A DNA stretch of 30,156 bases, taken from positions 1-30,156 of the forward strand of contig JAVBMX010000101.1 of NCBI GenBank assembly GCA_031551885.1, given 5' to 3'. Positions 13,430-21,360 of the stretch are shown piece after piece. The stretch is from Frigididesulfovibrio sp031551885. Lineage in GTDB: Bacteria; Desulfobacterota; Desulfovibrionia; Desulfovibrionales; Desulfovibrionaceae. Both the position numbers and the translations under genes were made by a program. The notes under the pieces were generated by a model. That model was given only the letters and a program-made list of their open reading frames with translations, ran no database searches and had not been told where the DNA came from. Within the stretch, counting starts at the first letter, position 1. Each line of letters opens with the position of its first letter.

Positions 13430-14583
13430 GGAACGAAGGTGCACAAGGGTTCTTCGGCCATGTGGTTGCCGGTCAGGCTGTAAGCTCTGGCCCGGCAGCC
13501 GCCGCAGACCTTGTGGTATTCGCACATGCCGCATTTGCCTTCGTATTCCTTTTGGGTGCGGAACTGCACGAATGGCCGCGACGAACGCCAGATTTCCGGG
13601 AACGGCGTTTCGCGCACGTTGCCGCAGTCCAGCTCCAGGTAGCCGCAGGGCTGAACCTGCCCGGAATGGCTGATGAAACAGAACCCCGTGCCGCCCAGAC
13701 ACCCTCTGGTCACGGCGTCCAGGCCGAAGGTTTCCGGAGTGACGGAAACCCCGTCCTCCCGAGCCCGCTGGCGCATGATCCGATAATAGTGCGGGGCGCA
13801 GGTGGCCTTCAGGTGCATGCTCGTGGTTTTGCGGAAGTCATAGAACCAGTTGAGCACTTCCTCATACTCGGCCGCAGTGATCACCTGGTCGGCAATCTGG
13901 GCGGCCCGCCCCATGGGCACCAGCAGAAAGATATGCCAGGCCGCCGCGCCCAGACGTTCGGCCAGCTTGAAGATGTCCTTGAACCGCGACAGGTTGGACT
14001 TGGTCACCGTGGAGTTGATCTGAAACTCGATGCCCTGCTCTTTCAGCAACTCAATGCCGTTCAACGCGGCGTCGAACGCCCCGGGCACGCCCCGGAACAG
14101 GTCGTGGGTTTCTTTCTCCGGCCCGTCGATGGAGATGGAACAGCGGCTGATGCCGGATTCCTTCATCTTGGTCACGGTTTCTTTGGTGATCAATGTGCCG
14201 TTGGGAGCCATGACGCAGCGCAGGCCCTTGTCGCGGGCATAGGCGGCCAGCTCGAACACGTCGGGCCGCAGAAGCGGCTCGCCCCCGGTCAGGATGATGA
14301 TCGGGTCGCCGACCTCCGGGAAGGTATCGATAAGCGCTTTCGCCTCGGCGGTGGAAAGCTCGCCGGGGTACGGCTCCAAATGCGCCTCGGCCCGGCAGTG
14401 CTTGCAGGCCAGATTACAGGAGCGGGTCACTTCCCAAGCGATCAGCTTGACCGTGGGGCTGCCGTCGGGCAGGGTGCGCGGCCCCCGCGCCGCGTGAGGG
14501 TGCCCGCCCGGCTTACCGGCATGCGGGTGTCCGCCGCCGTGGGGGGGATTTCCATGAGGGGGGTTGCCGTGAGGATGGTTCAC
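13411..14583 (-). CDS. ahbD: Heme b synthase AhbD (radical SAM)
   Basis: A 390-residue radical SAM enzyme that oxidatively decarboxylates the two propionates of Fe-coproporphyrin III to give heme b, the last step of the siroheme route. The radical SAM motif is TRSCNLACKHC (C56, C60, C63). ILTGGEPLLRP is the GGEP motif. The SPASM-like C-terminus has GYLELDCGN and CGMCEYHKVCGGC for an auxiliary 4Fe-4S cluster. A Gly/Pro/His-rich N-terminus (about 1-35) precedes the barrel, as commonly seen in AhbD. It starts at GTG 14583, overlapping the hemB stop as GTGA, so the two are translationally coupled. The final residues are encoded by a repeat element. Confidence 0.92.
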   Translation of the reverse strand: MNHPHGNPPHGNPPHGGGHPHAGKPGGHPHAARGPRTLPDGSPTVKLIAWEVTRSCNLACKHCRAEAHLEPYPGELSTAEAKALIDTFPEVGDPIIILTGGEPLLRPDVFELAAYARDKGLRCVMAPNGTLITKETVTKMKESGISRCSISIDGPEKETHDLFRGVPGAFDAALNGIELLKEQGIEFQINSTVTKSNLSRFKDIFKLAERLGAAAWHIFLLVPMGRAAQIADQVITAAEYEEVLNWFYDFRKTTSMHLKATCAPHYYRIMRQRAREDGVSVTPETFGLDAVTRGCLGGTGFCFISHSGQVQPCGYLELDCGNVRETPFPEIWRSSRPFVQFRTQKEYEGKCGMCEYHKVCGGCRARAYSLTGNHMAEEPLCTFVPRAFSL

Positions 14584-15557
14584 CGGAGCAATCCTTTACG
14601 CAGCAGATCCTGCGTGAAATACGTCAGAATGAGGTCGGCCCCGGCCCGCTTGATCCCGATCACGGATTCCAGCACGACGGCGTCCTCGTCGATCCAGCCG
14701 TTTTGCCCGGCTGCCTTGATCATCGAGTATTCGCCGCTGACCTGATAGGCGGCCAGGGGCAGGTCGGTGCGGTCGCGGACCTCGCGGATGATGTCGAGGA
14801 ACGGCCCGGCCGGTTTGACCATGAGGATGTCCGCGCCTTCGGCCGCGTCGGCTTCCGCTTCAAGCAGGGCTTCGCGCCGGCGGGCGGGGTCCATCTGGTA
14901 GGCTTTGCGGTCGCCGGATTTCGGCGCGGAATCGGCGGCCTCGCGGAACGGGCCGTAAAACGCCCCGGCGTACTTGACCGCGTAAGACATGATCGGCGTA
15001 TTGATATGCCCGGCTGTGTCGAGCGCCGCCCGTATGGCCGCCACCCGGCCGTCCATCATGTCTGAAGGCGCGACCATATCGGCCCCGGCCTCCACATGCG
15101 AGAGCGCGGTTTTGGCCAGCAGGTCCAAGGTCGGGTCGTTTTTGACCTCGCCCTCGGGGCTCAGCAGCCCGCAGTGGCCATGCGAGGTATACTCGCACAG
15201 GCACACGTCGGTAATCACCACCAGCTCCGGGCAGGCTTTTTTCAGTCTGCGCACGGCCTGCTGGACGATGCCGTTTTCGGCGTATGCCTGGGTTCCGGCC
15301 GGGTCTTTGGCCGCCGGAATGCCGAAGAGCAGGCAGGCTTTCAGGCCGGCCTTCATGTCGGTTTCCACCATGCGCTCCAGGTTGTCCAGCGACAACCGGA
15401 ACTGCCCGGGCATGGAGCCGATGGGCGTCCGCAACGAGGCATCGCTCGTCTCTTCCGCAAAATAAGGCATGATCAAATCTTCAGGCCGGATGTACGCCTC
15501 GCGCACCAGGGCACGCATGGCCGCCGTCCGGCGAAGGCGTCTGCCGCGATGAAACAT
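14580..15557 (-). CDS. hemB: Porphobilinogen synthase (delta-aminolevulinate dehydratase)
   Basis: A 325-residue HemB that condenses two 5-aminolevulinate molecules into porphobilinogen, the first common step of tetrapyrrole synthesis. The active-site lysines are K195 in SYAVKYAGAFYGPFR and K248 (Schiff base) in ILMVKPAGPFLDIIRE. The cysteine cluster C119-C121-C129 in DVCLCEYTSHGHCG marks the Zn-dependent type. AAGGAG lies seven bases before the ATG. It sits between ahbC and ahbD, so precursor supply and the terminal heme steps are made together. A 244-base gap holding a repeat separates it from ahbC. Confidence 0.97.
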   Translation of the reverse strand: MFHRGRRLRRTAAMRALVREAYIRPEDLIMPYFAEETSDASLRTPIGSMPGQFRLSLDNLERMVETDMKAGLKACLLFGIPAAKDPAGTQAYAENGIVQQAVRRLKKACPELVVITDVCLCEYTSHGHCGLLSPEGEVKNDPTLDLLAKTALSHVEAGADMVAPSDMMDGRVAAIRAALDTAGHINTPIMSYAVKYAGAFYGPFREAADSAPKSGDRKAYQMDPARRREALLEAEADAAEGADILMVKPAGPFLDIIREVRDRTDLPLAAYQVSGEYSMIKAAGQNGWIDEDAVVLESVIGIKRAGADLILTYFTQDLLRKGLLR

Positions 15558-15639
15558 GGGAAACTCCTTGGGTCATGAGGGAGCGCGAAACAGAACTCCC
15601 AACGCCACCGTCCACCGACGCTTTGTGGTATGAGAGGGT

Positions 15640-15800
15640 TTCCCCTCCGCGACGCGGGCGGCACTCAAACTCCCTCGGCAGGGGAGTGACTCCCCTGCAC
15701 CCCCGATGTCGGTCGGGCCGCGCTTCGCGCGGTCCGGCCGACACTCGAGGGGGGTCGGGGGGAATCATTCCCCCCAACGGGGTTTGGGGTGGAACCCCAA
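15640..15800. repeat. G/C-tract palindromic intergenic repeat, copy 3 (complete)
   Basis: A full-looking copy between ahbC and hemB. First GGCAGGGGAGTGACTCCCC, then TGCACCCCC. Next the long hairpin GTCGGTCGGGCCGCGC-TTC-GCGCGGTCCGGCCGAC. Then GAGGGGGGTCGGGGGGAATCATTCCCCCC, and last GGGGTTTGGGGTGGAACCCC, ending one base before the ahbC stop codon. The two flanks are themselves roughly inverted, so the unit is a palindrome of palindromes. Confidence 0.75.
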
Positions 15801-15801
15801 T

Positions 15802-16986
15802 CTATTTCAGGCCGATTTCCTCGTCCGTCAGGTAGCAGGCCGGGTCGGGCGCCCAAATGTCGTTGTAGGCGGCTTCGGCCCTGGCCCGGAAGTTGCCGTT
15901 GCAGATGGCCAGGAAGCGGCACTTGGCGCAGCGGCCCGTGACGTGGGGACGTTTGTCTTTGAGTTTGTGGAGCAATTCGATTTCCGGGTCGACCCAGATT
16001 TCCGAGAAGGGGCGTTCCAGTACGTTGCCGAAGGTATGGTTGCGCCAGAACTGGTCGGCGTGGACCTGACCGTCCCAGGAAATACAGCCGATACCCCGGC
16101 CGGTGCTGTTGCCTTCGTTGAACTGAAGCAGCTCGAACACTTCGTCGGCGCGTTTTTTGTCTTCGCGCAGCAGACGCATCCAGAGGTAGGGGCCGTCGGC
16201 GTGGTTGTCCACGGTGAGGACTTCCTTCTCGTAGCCTTTCTCGAACAGGTCACGAGTGCGGTCCATGATCAGATCGACCACGGCGCGGGTACCGGCGTGG
16301 TCCAGGTCTTCGTTCATCAGCTCCGAACCCCGGCCGGAATAGACCAGGTGGTAGAAACAGATGCGCGGCACTTCCAGGTCGCGGACCAGCTCAAACAGCT
16401 TGGGGACCTCGGACACGTTGCGCTTGTTGATGGTAAAGCGCAGGCCCACTTTGAGGCCCTCGGCCTGACAGTTCTCGATGCCTTGCAGGGCTTTTTTGAA
16501 CGACCCCGGCACGGCGCGGAACTTGTCGTGGACTTCTTCGCCGCCGTCCAGAGAAATACCCACGTAGGAAAGCCCGACTTCTTTGAGTTCCTTGGCTTTT
16601 TCCTTGGTGATCAGGGTGCCGTTGGTCGAGATGACCGCCCGCATGCCCTTGCCCACGGCGTGGTGGGCGAGTTCCACCAGGTCTTTGCGCACCAGGGGTT
16701 CCCCGCCGGAAAAAAGCATAACCGGAGCGCCGAACGCGGCGAGATCGTTGATGATCTCTTTGGCGCGCTCGGTCGAAATGTCGTCTTTGCCGTCTTCCTC
16801 AAGGGCCTGGGCGTAACAGTGAACGCACTTCAGGTTGCAGCGGCGGGTCATGTTCCAGACCACCACGGGTTTTTTGTCCGCCGAAAACTGCAACAAATGC
16901 GACGGGAGCTTGCCCGAATGCCGGTTGTAGCGCAGGGCGTCGGAAGGCTCCACTTGGCCGCAGTAAAGTTTTGAAATTCCAATCAT
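15802..16986 (-). CDS. ahbC: 12,18-didecarboxysiroheme deacetylase AhbC (radical SAM)
   Basis: A 394-residue radical SAM enzyme that removes the two acetate side chains of 12,18-didecarboxysiroheme to form Fe-coproporphyrin III. The N-terminus MIGISKLYCGQVEPSDALRY is typical of AhbC. The radical SAM triad is MTRRCNLKCVHC (C50, C54, C57), with MLFSGGEPLVRKD behind. The SPASM-like tail includes GIGCISWDG and GRCAKCRFLAICNG for a second cluster. AAGGAG precedes the ATG at 16986. It is the first gene of the heme cluster. A weak minus-strand promoter, TTGCAA (17061-17056), 17 bases, TACTTT (17038-17033), lies just upstream. Confidence 0.94.
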   Translation of the reverse strand: MIGISKLYCGQVEPSDALRYNRHSGKLPSHLLQFSADKKPVVVWNMTRRCNLKCVHCYAQALEEDGKDDISTERAKEIINDLAAFGAPVMLFSGGEPLVRKDLVELAHHAVGKGMRAVISTNGTLITKEKAKELKEVGLSYVGISLDGGEEVHDKFRAVPGSFKKALQGIENCQAEGLKVGLRFTINKRNVSEVPKLFELVRDLEVPRICFYHLVYSGRGSELMNEDLDHAGTRAVVDLIMDRTRDLFEKGYEKEVLTVDNHADGPYLWMRLLREDKKRADEVFELLQFNEGNSTGRGIGCISWDGQVHADQFWRNHTFGNVLERPFSEIWVDPEIELLHKLKDKRPHVTGRCAKCRFLAICNGNFRARAEAAYNDIWAPDPACYLTDEEIGLK

Positions 16987-17064
16987 GCGTTCTCCTTACG
17001 CGAGGGCTGCCGGTAGTCCAAAAGGCACAGGCAAAGTAATACTCCCAAGGCAGGATTGCAAGCC

Positions 17065-17175
17065 GAGAGGATGGGGAGGCTCCGCCTCCCCAAACCCCTC
17101 CGGCAGGGGAATTGAATCCCCCTGCACCCCCCATTGCCGGAAAATCCGCGCTTCGCGCGGATTTTCCGGCGTATG
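17065..17175. repeat. G/C-tract palindromic intergenic repeat, copy 4, in the divergent heme/ChaN promoter region
   Basis: GGGGAGGCTCCGCCTCCCC, then CCCCTCCGGCAGGGG, GGGGAATTGAATCCCCC and TGCACCCCCC. The long hairpin follows: GCCGGAAAATCCGCGC, loop TTC, and its exact 16-base complement. The unit lies between divergent genes (ahbC and the ChaN-like gene; gap 16987-17328), so it is not placed as a terminator here. No gene in this gap. Confidence 0.75.
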
Positions 17176-17328
17176 TGAGAGCATGGGAACTCATTCCTTC
17201 TCCCACCGATTTTGACGTACCCGGCGTGATCAAGCCTCACCCCTATTCGCACCGACGTGAAGCGTGCAAACCCATCGTCGCCTTGCGCCGTGGTTCCCCA
17301 CGAGATATGGTGCGGCAGGAGGTCCGCC

Positions 17329-18477
17329 ATGCCGCGCATATCCCTTTCCGCCGTGTTGACGGCGTTGTGTTGTCTCCCGTTCCTGCTCCTGGCCGGTTGC
17401 GCCGGCAAAGGCCCGCTCGAAGGTTCCGACACGAAAGCCGGAGACCTCTTCCTGCCCGACGGCACGGCCGTCGGCGACCGTGATCTGGTGCTCCGGTCCT
17501 ACGGGGTCGACTACATCCTGATCGGCGAGCAGCACGACAATCCCCTGCATCACCAAGTCCAGGCCCGGCTGCTCCGCGCCCTGGCCGGGTTGCGCCCGAC
17601 CGTCGGCCTGGAAATGGTCGCCGTCGATCAAAATCCTGTTCTGGAGCGCTTCAACCGGGGCGAGATCGCCGTGGACGGCCTGCCCGCCGCTCTGGACTGG
17701 AAAAATACCTGGCGCTTCGACTTCGCTCTGTACCGGCCGGTATTCGAAGCCCTGGCCGATGAAAAAATCCCGACTTACGGCCTCAACGTGCCGCAACAGG
17801 TTCTGGACACTCTGCGCCGCAAAGGTATGGACGGGTTGAGCGCCAAAGATCGCAAGCTCTTGCCCGATCCGGTGATCTTCCCCCCACAGGCCCAACGTGA
17901 GGAATTGGCCAAAGTGTTCCGCATGCACGAAGCCATGCGCCGGACCAAGCAGACCCCGACCGGCGACGCAAAAACGGCCTTCGAGCGGTTCATCCTTGTG
18001 CAGTCCATCTGGGATACCGGCATGGCCGACCAGGCCGTTCGTCTGCGCAAAGCCCACGGCAAGCCGGTGATCATCCTGGCCGGCGACGGCCACGTGCGCG
18101 GCGGCACGGGCATCGCCGCCCGCCTGCGGCAGATCGACCCCGGAGCGCGAATCGTGCTGGTTTCGCCCACGTCCACCCCGGAAAAAGCGCGTCTGGACGG
18201 GGCCGATTATTCCTACTACGCCCCGGCGCGCGGCGGGCGCCTTGGGCTTTCGTTGGAGCAGGAAAACAACGCCGTGCTGGTGCGGGCCGTTGTGCCGGGT
18301 TCCCCGGCGGAAAAGGCGGGCGTCAAAGCCGGGGACCGGATCCTTTCCGTTGCCGGCAAGCCGGTCGCAGCCTTGGGCGACCTCCATAAAGCCGCCGCCG
18401 GCCGAGAGCCGGGGGCTCCGCTGGAGGTGAAGGTAAAGCGAGGGGGGAAAGAGATGGAGGTCGTGTTTGAGAAGTAG
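17329..18477 (+). CDS. ChaN-family (heme-binding-type) lipoprotein with C-terminal PDZ domain
   Basis: A 382-residue lipoprotein. The signal peptide ends in the lipobox LLAGC, with Cys24. Residues about 45-280 match the ChaN/DUF399 fold: VDYILIGEQHDNPLHHQVQARLL at the start and PVIILAGDGHVRGGTGIAARL at the end. This is the family of Campylobacter ChaN, an iron-regulated heme-binding lipoprotein related to the Tiki/TraB superfamily. Residues about 300-382 form a PDZ domain (LGLSLEQENNAVLVRAVVPG, then SPAEKAGVKAGDRILSVAG). AGGAGG precedes the ATG at 17329; a frame opening at 17257 would bury the signal peptide. It is divergent from ahbC, so a heme link is plausible but unproven; it could instead be a periplasmic peptidase-like protein. 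Confidence 0.85.
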   Translation: MPRISLSAVLTALCCLPFLLLAGCAGKGPLEGSDTKAGDLFLPDGTAVGDRDLVLRSYGVDYILIGEQHDNPLHHQVQARLLRALAGLRPTVGLEMVAVDQNPVLERFNRGEIAVDGLPAALDWKNTWRFDFALYRPVFEALADEKIPTYGLNVPQQVLDTLRRKGMDGLSAKDRKLLPDPVIFPPQAQREELAKVFRMHEAMRRTKQTPTGDAKTAFERFILVQSIWDTGMADQAVRLRKAHGKPVIILAGDGHVRGGTGIAARLRQIDPGARIVLVSPTSTPEKARLDGADYSYYAPARGGRLGLSLEQENNAVLVRAVVPGSPAEKAGVKAGDRILSVAGKPVAALGDLHKAAAGREPGAPLEVKVKRGGKEMEVVFEK

Positions 18478-18930
18478 TTTTGCAGGGGGATTGAATCCCC
18501 CTGCACCCCCCATTGGCGGCGGAGGTTGCGCAAGCGCGCCCTCCGCCGCTTTGGGGAATGCAAAAGTTCAAAGCGGCCCACTTTTTTCCCGGAGCTTTCC
18601 TGAGCCGTCAGCGGCAAGTTTCCGGTCTTGGCCCTCAATGCATTCCGGCCCGGTCGGTTACGCCAAACATCTCTGCACCGGGCCGGAATGCTCCCAAATA
18701 CCTCAAGAGCGGCTACCCACGAAAGATACTCCGCCGCAACAAGCCAAAAATACTACAAAAAATACGTCATTTCCGAAAACGAACCCTCCTGTAAAAAGCA
18801 GGCCGCTTTGAACTTTTGCATGCACCAGGGCCGGGAAGGGCGCGCCTGCGCGTCCTTCCCGGCCACTGGGGAGTGCAGAGGGGCTCAGCCCCTCTGCCTG
18901 CCGGAGGCAAAAATTCCCCTTTCCCTCTTT
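18478..18930. repeat. Composite inverted element: two palindromic repeats flanking repeat R copy 3
   Basis: The gap between convergent genes is filled by repeats. Copy 5 (18480-18588, plus) has GGGGGATTGAATCCCCC, TGCACCCCCC, a GGCGGAGG/CCTCCGCC hairpin and ATGCAAAAGTTCAAAG. Copy 6 (about 18797-18905, minus) has the same order in reverse, with its own hairpin (GGCCGGGAAGG/CCTTCCCGG). Their inner ends form a perfect 21-bp inverted repeat (18558-18578 and 18801-18821). Between them lies repeat R copy 3, core 18641-18691 (CATTCCGGCCCGGTCGG ... GGCCGGAATGC). No gene is seen here. Confidence 0.8.
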
Positions 18931-18941
18931 CCTCTTCTCCC

Positions 18942-19415
18942 TCACCCGGCGCGGCCGGCTTGAGCGAAGGCCAAGAGACGCTCGGCCAGAAGGCCGGGAG
19001 CGACGTGCGCTTTGGTCGCGGCGCGGGTGCGCAGTGTGCCGTGTTCCTGGACGGGCGCGCTGGCATAAGCGGCGGCCAGCTCTTTTTCCAGGGCGTCGCG
19101 CAGGGCCGCGAACGACTTCTCCACTTCGGGATACGTGTTGTCTTCCCGCCAAGGCAAACGCAGGGTTTGGGGGTGTGAGCGGCCCTTATGTGAGGGCGAT
19201 TCCAGACGGTAGACTCCTTTGTGGGGCGTTCCGGCGCGTTCGCATTGGCCGGGATGGCAATGCTCCTGCCAGGAATCGGCCGGCTCCGGGATGGTCGACT
19301 CGATGCACACGGCCGGGAGGGCCAAAGCCTTTTCGTGATCCTCGAGGGTCACCGTGTAGGTGAGGATGGGACGGACGTTGCCGCGTTTTTTATCGATGGT
19401 CCATTCAATGAGCAT
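18942..19415 (-). CDS. Conserved-looking protein of unknown function
   Basis: A 157-residue soluble protein not recognised. It begins MLIEWTIDKKRGNVRPILTY. A two-Cys-His stretch follows in SWQEHCHPGQCERAG, then SHKGRSHPQTLRLPWRED. A charged helix with EVEKSFAALRDALEKELAAAYAS comes next, and the tail is ATKAHVAPGLLAERLLAFA. No signal peptide or membrane segment. The start at 19415 is supported by AAGGAGCG eight bases upstream; a longer open frame to 19505 runs into repeat sequence. It lies downstream, in the same direction, of the VWA and MoxR genes, but a 299-base repeat-filled gap separates them. The composition is coding-like. Confidence 0.7.
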   Translation of the reverse strand: MLIEWTIDKKRGNVRPILTYTVTLEDHEKALALPAVCIESTIPEPADSWQEHCHPGQCERAGTPHKGVYRLESPSHKGRSHPQTLRLPWREDNTYPEVEKSFAALRDALEKELAAAYASAPVQEHGTLRTRAATKAHVAPGLLAERLLAFAQAGRAG

Positions 19416-19481
19416 GGGGCGCTCCTTCTGCTGGAGTATTTTCATTGCAAGATACTTTGCCGCGTCGCAGCCGGTATACCG

Positions 19482-19620
19482 CAACATCGACAACGGGGAA
19501 TTCAATTTCCCGCGCCTTCATTGTCGGCAAACCTGAGCAAAGCGAGGACTTGCCGACATATGGGGGGTGCGGGGGATTCAATCCCCCGCCGGGGGCTTGG
19601 GTGCCGCCCGCGTCACTCTA
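19482..19620. repeat. G/C-tract palindromic intergenic repeat, copy 7 (minus orientation)
   Basis: GGGGAATTCAATTTCCC, then an imperfect long hairpin closed by TGTCGGCAA (near 19531) and TTGCCGACA (near 19550). Then GGGGGGTGCGGGGGATTCAATCCCCC and GCCGGGGGCTTGGG. Read on the minus strand it has the same order of parts as copies 3 and 4. The surrounding gap 19416-19714 shows no gene. Confidence 0.7.
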
Positions 19621-19714
19621 AGGTGCCCCTTTGCACGCCGCAGAAGTATTGTCGGACAAACAACCTACGCGGTCCTGTTTGAGCCCCCAATCACCACCCC
19701 CTCTCCCCTTCCCC

Positions 19715-21076
19715 TTAGAACTCCGGCAGGCGCAGCACGTCGCCGAAGGGGGGCGGGTCTTCTTCGTTTCCGGCAACGACCCAGAGCACCGGAAAATCCG
19801 GCTCTTCCGGAAACCGCGAACACTGCAGATCGGTGAACCAGATCAGACAAGCCGGGCGCAGATCGTGCCGGTCCAGGTATTCGCCCACCGAACGAAAATC
19901 CGTGCCGCCCCCGCCGACGGGCTCAAGACGTAGGGGCAGATCCTGCCGGGAAAATGTTTGATGCTCCCGGACATCGGCATCGTGAAACAGGACATGGATC
20001 TGGGTATTATAGGCCTCGAGAACGGCGGAAAGCTCGTCGCAAAAGGCGGACAAGGCGGCTTCGTCGACCGAACCGGAGCAATCCACGGCCAGGACCAGTT
20101 CGGGAATGCGCGGCTCGCGCAGCGAGGGTAGGTAAATATCCTGGAACAACCACCGCCGGTTGGGAGTGGTCCAGGTATAATCGCCGCCGGAGCAGTTTTC
20201 CAGGAAACGCTGCAAAATGGCGCGCCAATCCAGGGTGGGGCGGAGCATCCCGCGGACCAGACGGGCCAACCCGGCGGGCAGATCGCCCATGTTCGGAGCC
20301 CGGTGCAGGGCTTGGGCCAAGGCTATCCGGGCCTCACGCTCGGCCTCGGCCGAAGCCGCCTCGTCGGCGTCGTCCCGCGTGCCCGGGTGGTCGCGCACTT
20401 CACCTTGAAACCCCACGGCGGGCGCGGATTCGTCCGTTCCTTCGGCCTCCGACTCCGCAACCGCGTTGCCGGGACCGGAAGGGCCGTCTTCTTCTCCGGC
20501 CGGCGGGTCGGCATTCTTCGCCCGGCCCATGTCCGGGGCCTCTTCGTCATCTTCACGCCCGCCGTCGAGATCGGTGGTCCCGCCCGCTTCGGCAGCGCGG
20601 CCGAACCCGGTTTCCAAAGCGGCCTCGGCCTTGCCGTCGGCGTTCCGTTCTTCCCACAGGCGGGTGAGAGCGGCGTAGATGTCGTCCACGGAGCGGTCGG
20701 CGTGTTCGGGCTCGTGGGCGAACCCGGTGGGCAGACGGAACCCGGCTTCCACAAGGATGTGGTTGACCGCGTAATCGCAGGCCCGGTTCCAGCGTTCCTC
20801 GTCGCGCCCTTTGCGGCGCACGTGATGGGCGCAGGCCAGATGCAGCACTTCGTGGGCCTGGGCGCCAATCAACGCGGCGTCGGAAAGCGAAGCCACATAC
20901 TTCGGGTTGTAAGCCAGGGTTTTGCCGTCGGTCCAGAGATCGGCGCAGGAGGAATCCTCCTTGAAACTCAGACGCAGGGCTAGGGAACCAAAAAACGGGT
21001 GCCCGAGCAGAAGCTCCGCCCGAGCCTTGGTCATGGCCTGGGCGGCCCGTCGGGAAATGTCGGGAGTCGCTTCCAT
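19715..21076 (-). CDS. VWA-like domain protein with HExxH metallopeptidase-like N-terminus (DUF2201 type)
   Basis: A 453-residue protein. The N-terminal half carries the zincin-like motif HEVLH (75-79) followed by LACAHH, as in the 'putative metallopeptidase' domain of this family. A long acidic, low-complexity linker (about 155-245) separates it from a C-terminal VWA-like domain. Its MIDAS-type metal site is DCSGS in LVLAVDCSGSVDEAA, with GGGGTDFRSV further on. Family proteins are regularly encoded with MoxR AAA+ ATPases, as here, and are thought to act as chaperone/metal-insertion pairs; the client is unknown. The start at 21076 begins MEATPDISRR; upstream open frame runs into the repeat. 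Ribosome site is weak. Confidence 0.85.
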   Translation of the reverse strand: MEATPDISRRAAQAMTKARAELLLGHPFFGSLALRLSFKEDSSCADLWTDGKTLAYNPKYVASLSDAALIGAQAHEVLHLACAHHVRRKGRDEERWNRACDYAVNHILVEAGFRLPTGFAHEPEHADRSVDDIYAALTRLWEERNADGKAEAALETGFGRAAEAGGTTDLDGGREDDEEAPDMGRAKNADPPAGEEDGPSGPGNAVAESEAEGTDESAPAVGFQGEVRDHPGTRDDADEAASAEAEREARIALAQALHRAPNMGDLPAGLARLVRGMLRPTLDWRAILQRFLENCSGGDYTWTTPNRRWLFQDIYLPSLREPRIPELVLAVDCSGSVDEAALSAFCDELSAVLEAYNTQIHVLFHDADVREHQTFSRQDLPLRLEPVGGGGTDFRSVGEYLDRHDLRPACLIWFTDLQCSRFPEEPDFPVLWVVAGNEEDPPPFGDVLRLPEF

Positions 21077-21164
21077 GCTTTGCACTCTTAGGCTGAATCC
21101 TATCACATTAAGGGACTCAAACAGGGCTGCGCGGGTCTGCCTGTCGGCGGCACTCCCGCAATGT

Positions 21165-21345
21165 GAGCAAGGTCGTCTTGCAACAACATGGGCCGCACCT
21201 CCAAGCCTCCCTGCAATGGGATGAACCCACTGACTCCCTTTGGTCCGAGAACCTGCCCGCTTGCGGGCAGGTTCTCGGACCATCGAGGGGGTGCAGGGGA
21301 AATCATTTCCCCTGCCGGGGCTTGGGGCGGAGCCCCAATGTAAAT
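21165..21345. repeat. G/C-tract palindromic intergenic repeat, copy 8 (minus orientation)
   Basis: Contains a perfect 20-bp inverted repeat, TGGTCCGAGAACCTGCCCGC (21241-21260) and its complement (21263-21282) with only TT between, the best-preserved long hairpin of the window. Then GAGGGGGTGCAGGGGAAATC, ATTTCCCCTGCCGGGGC, and GGGGCGGAGCCCC. It lies between the moxR-type and VWA genes, inside what would be one operon. Confidence 0.8.
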
Positions 21346-21360
21346 TAATGAGGCCTGACC

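Noticed and set aside
13462..14745. Long plus-strand open frame over ahbD
   Set aside because: Shadow of a GC-rich radical SAM gene; no motifs and no start signal.
18478..18930. CRISPR-like array from repeated motifs
   Set aside because: The repeats are palindromic, inverted relative to each other and without regular spacers.
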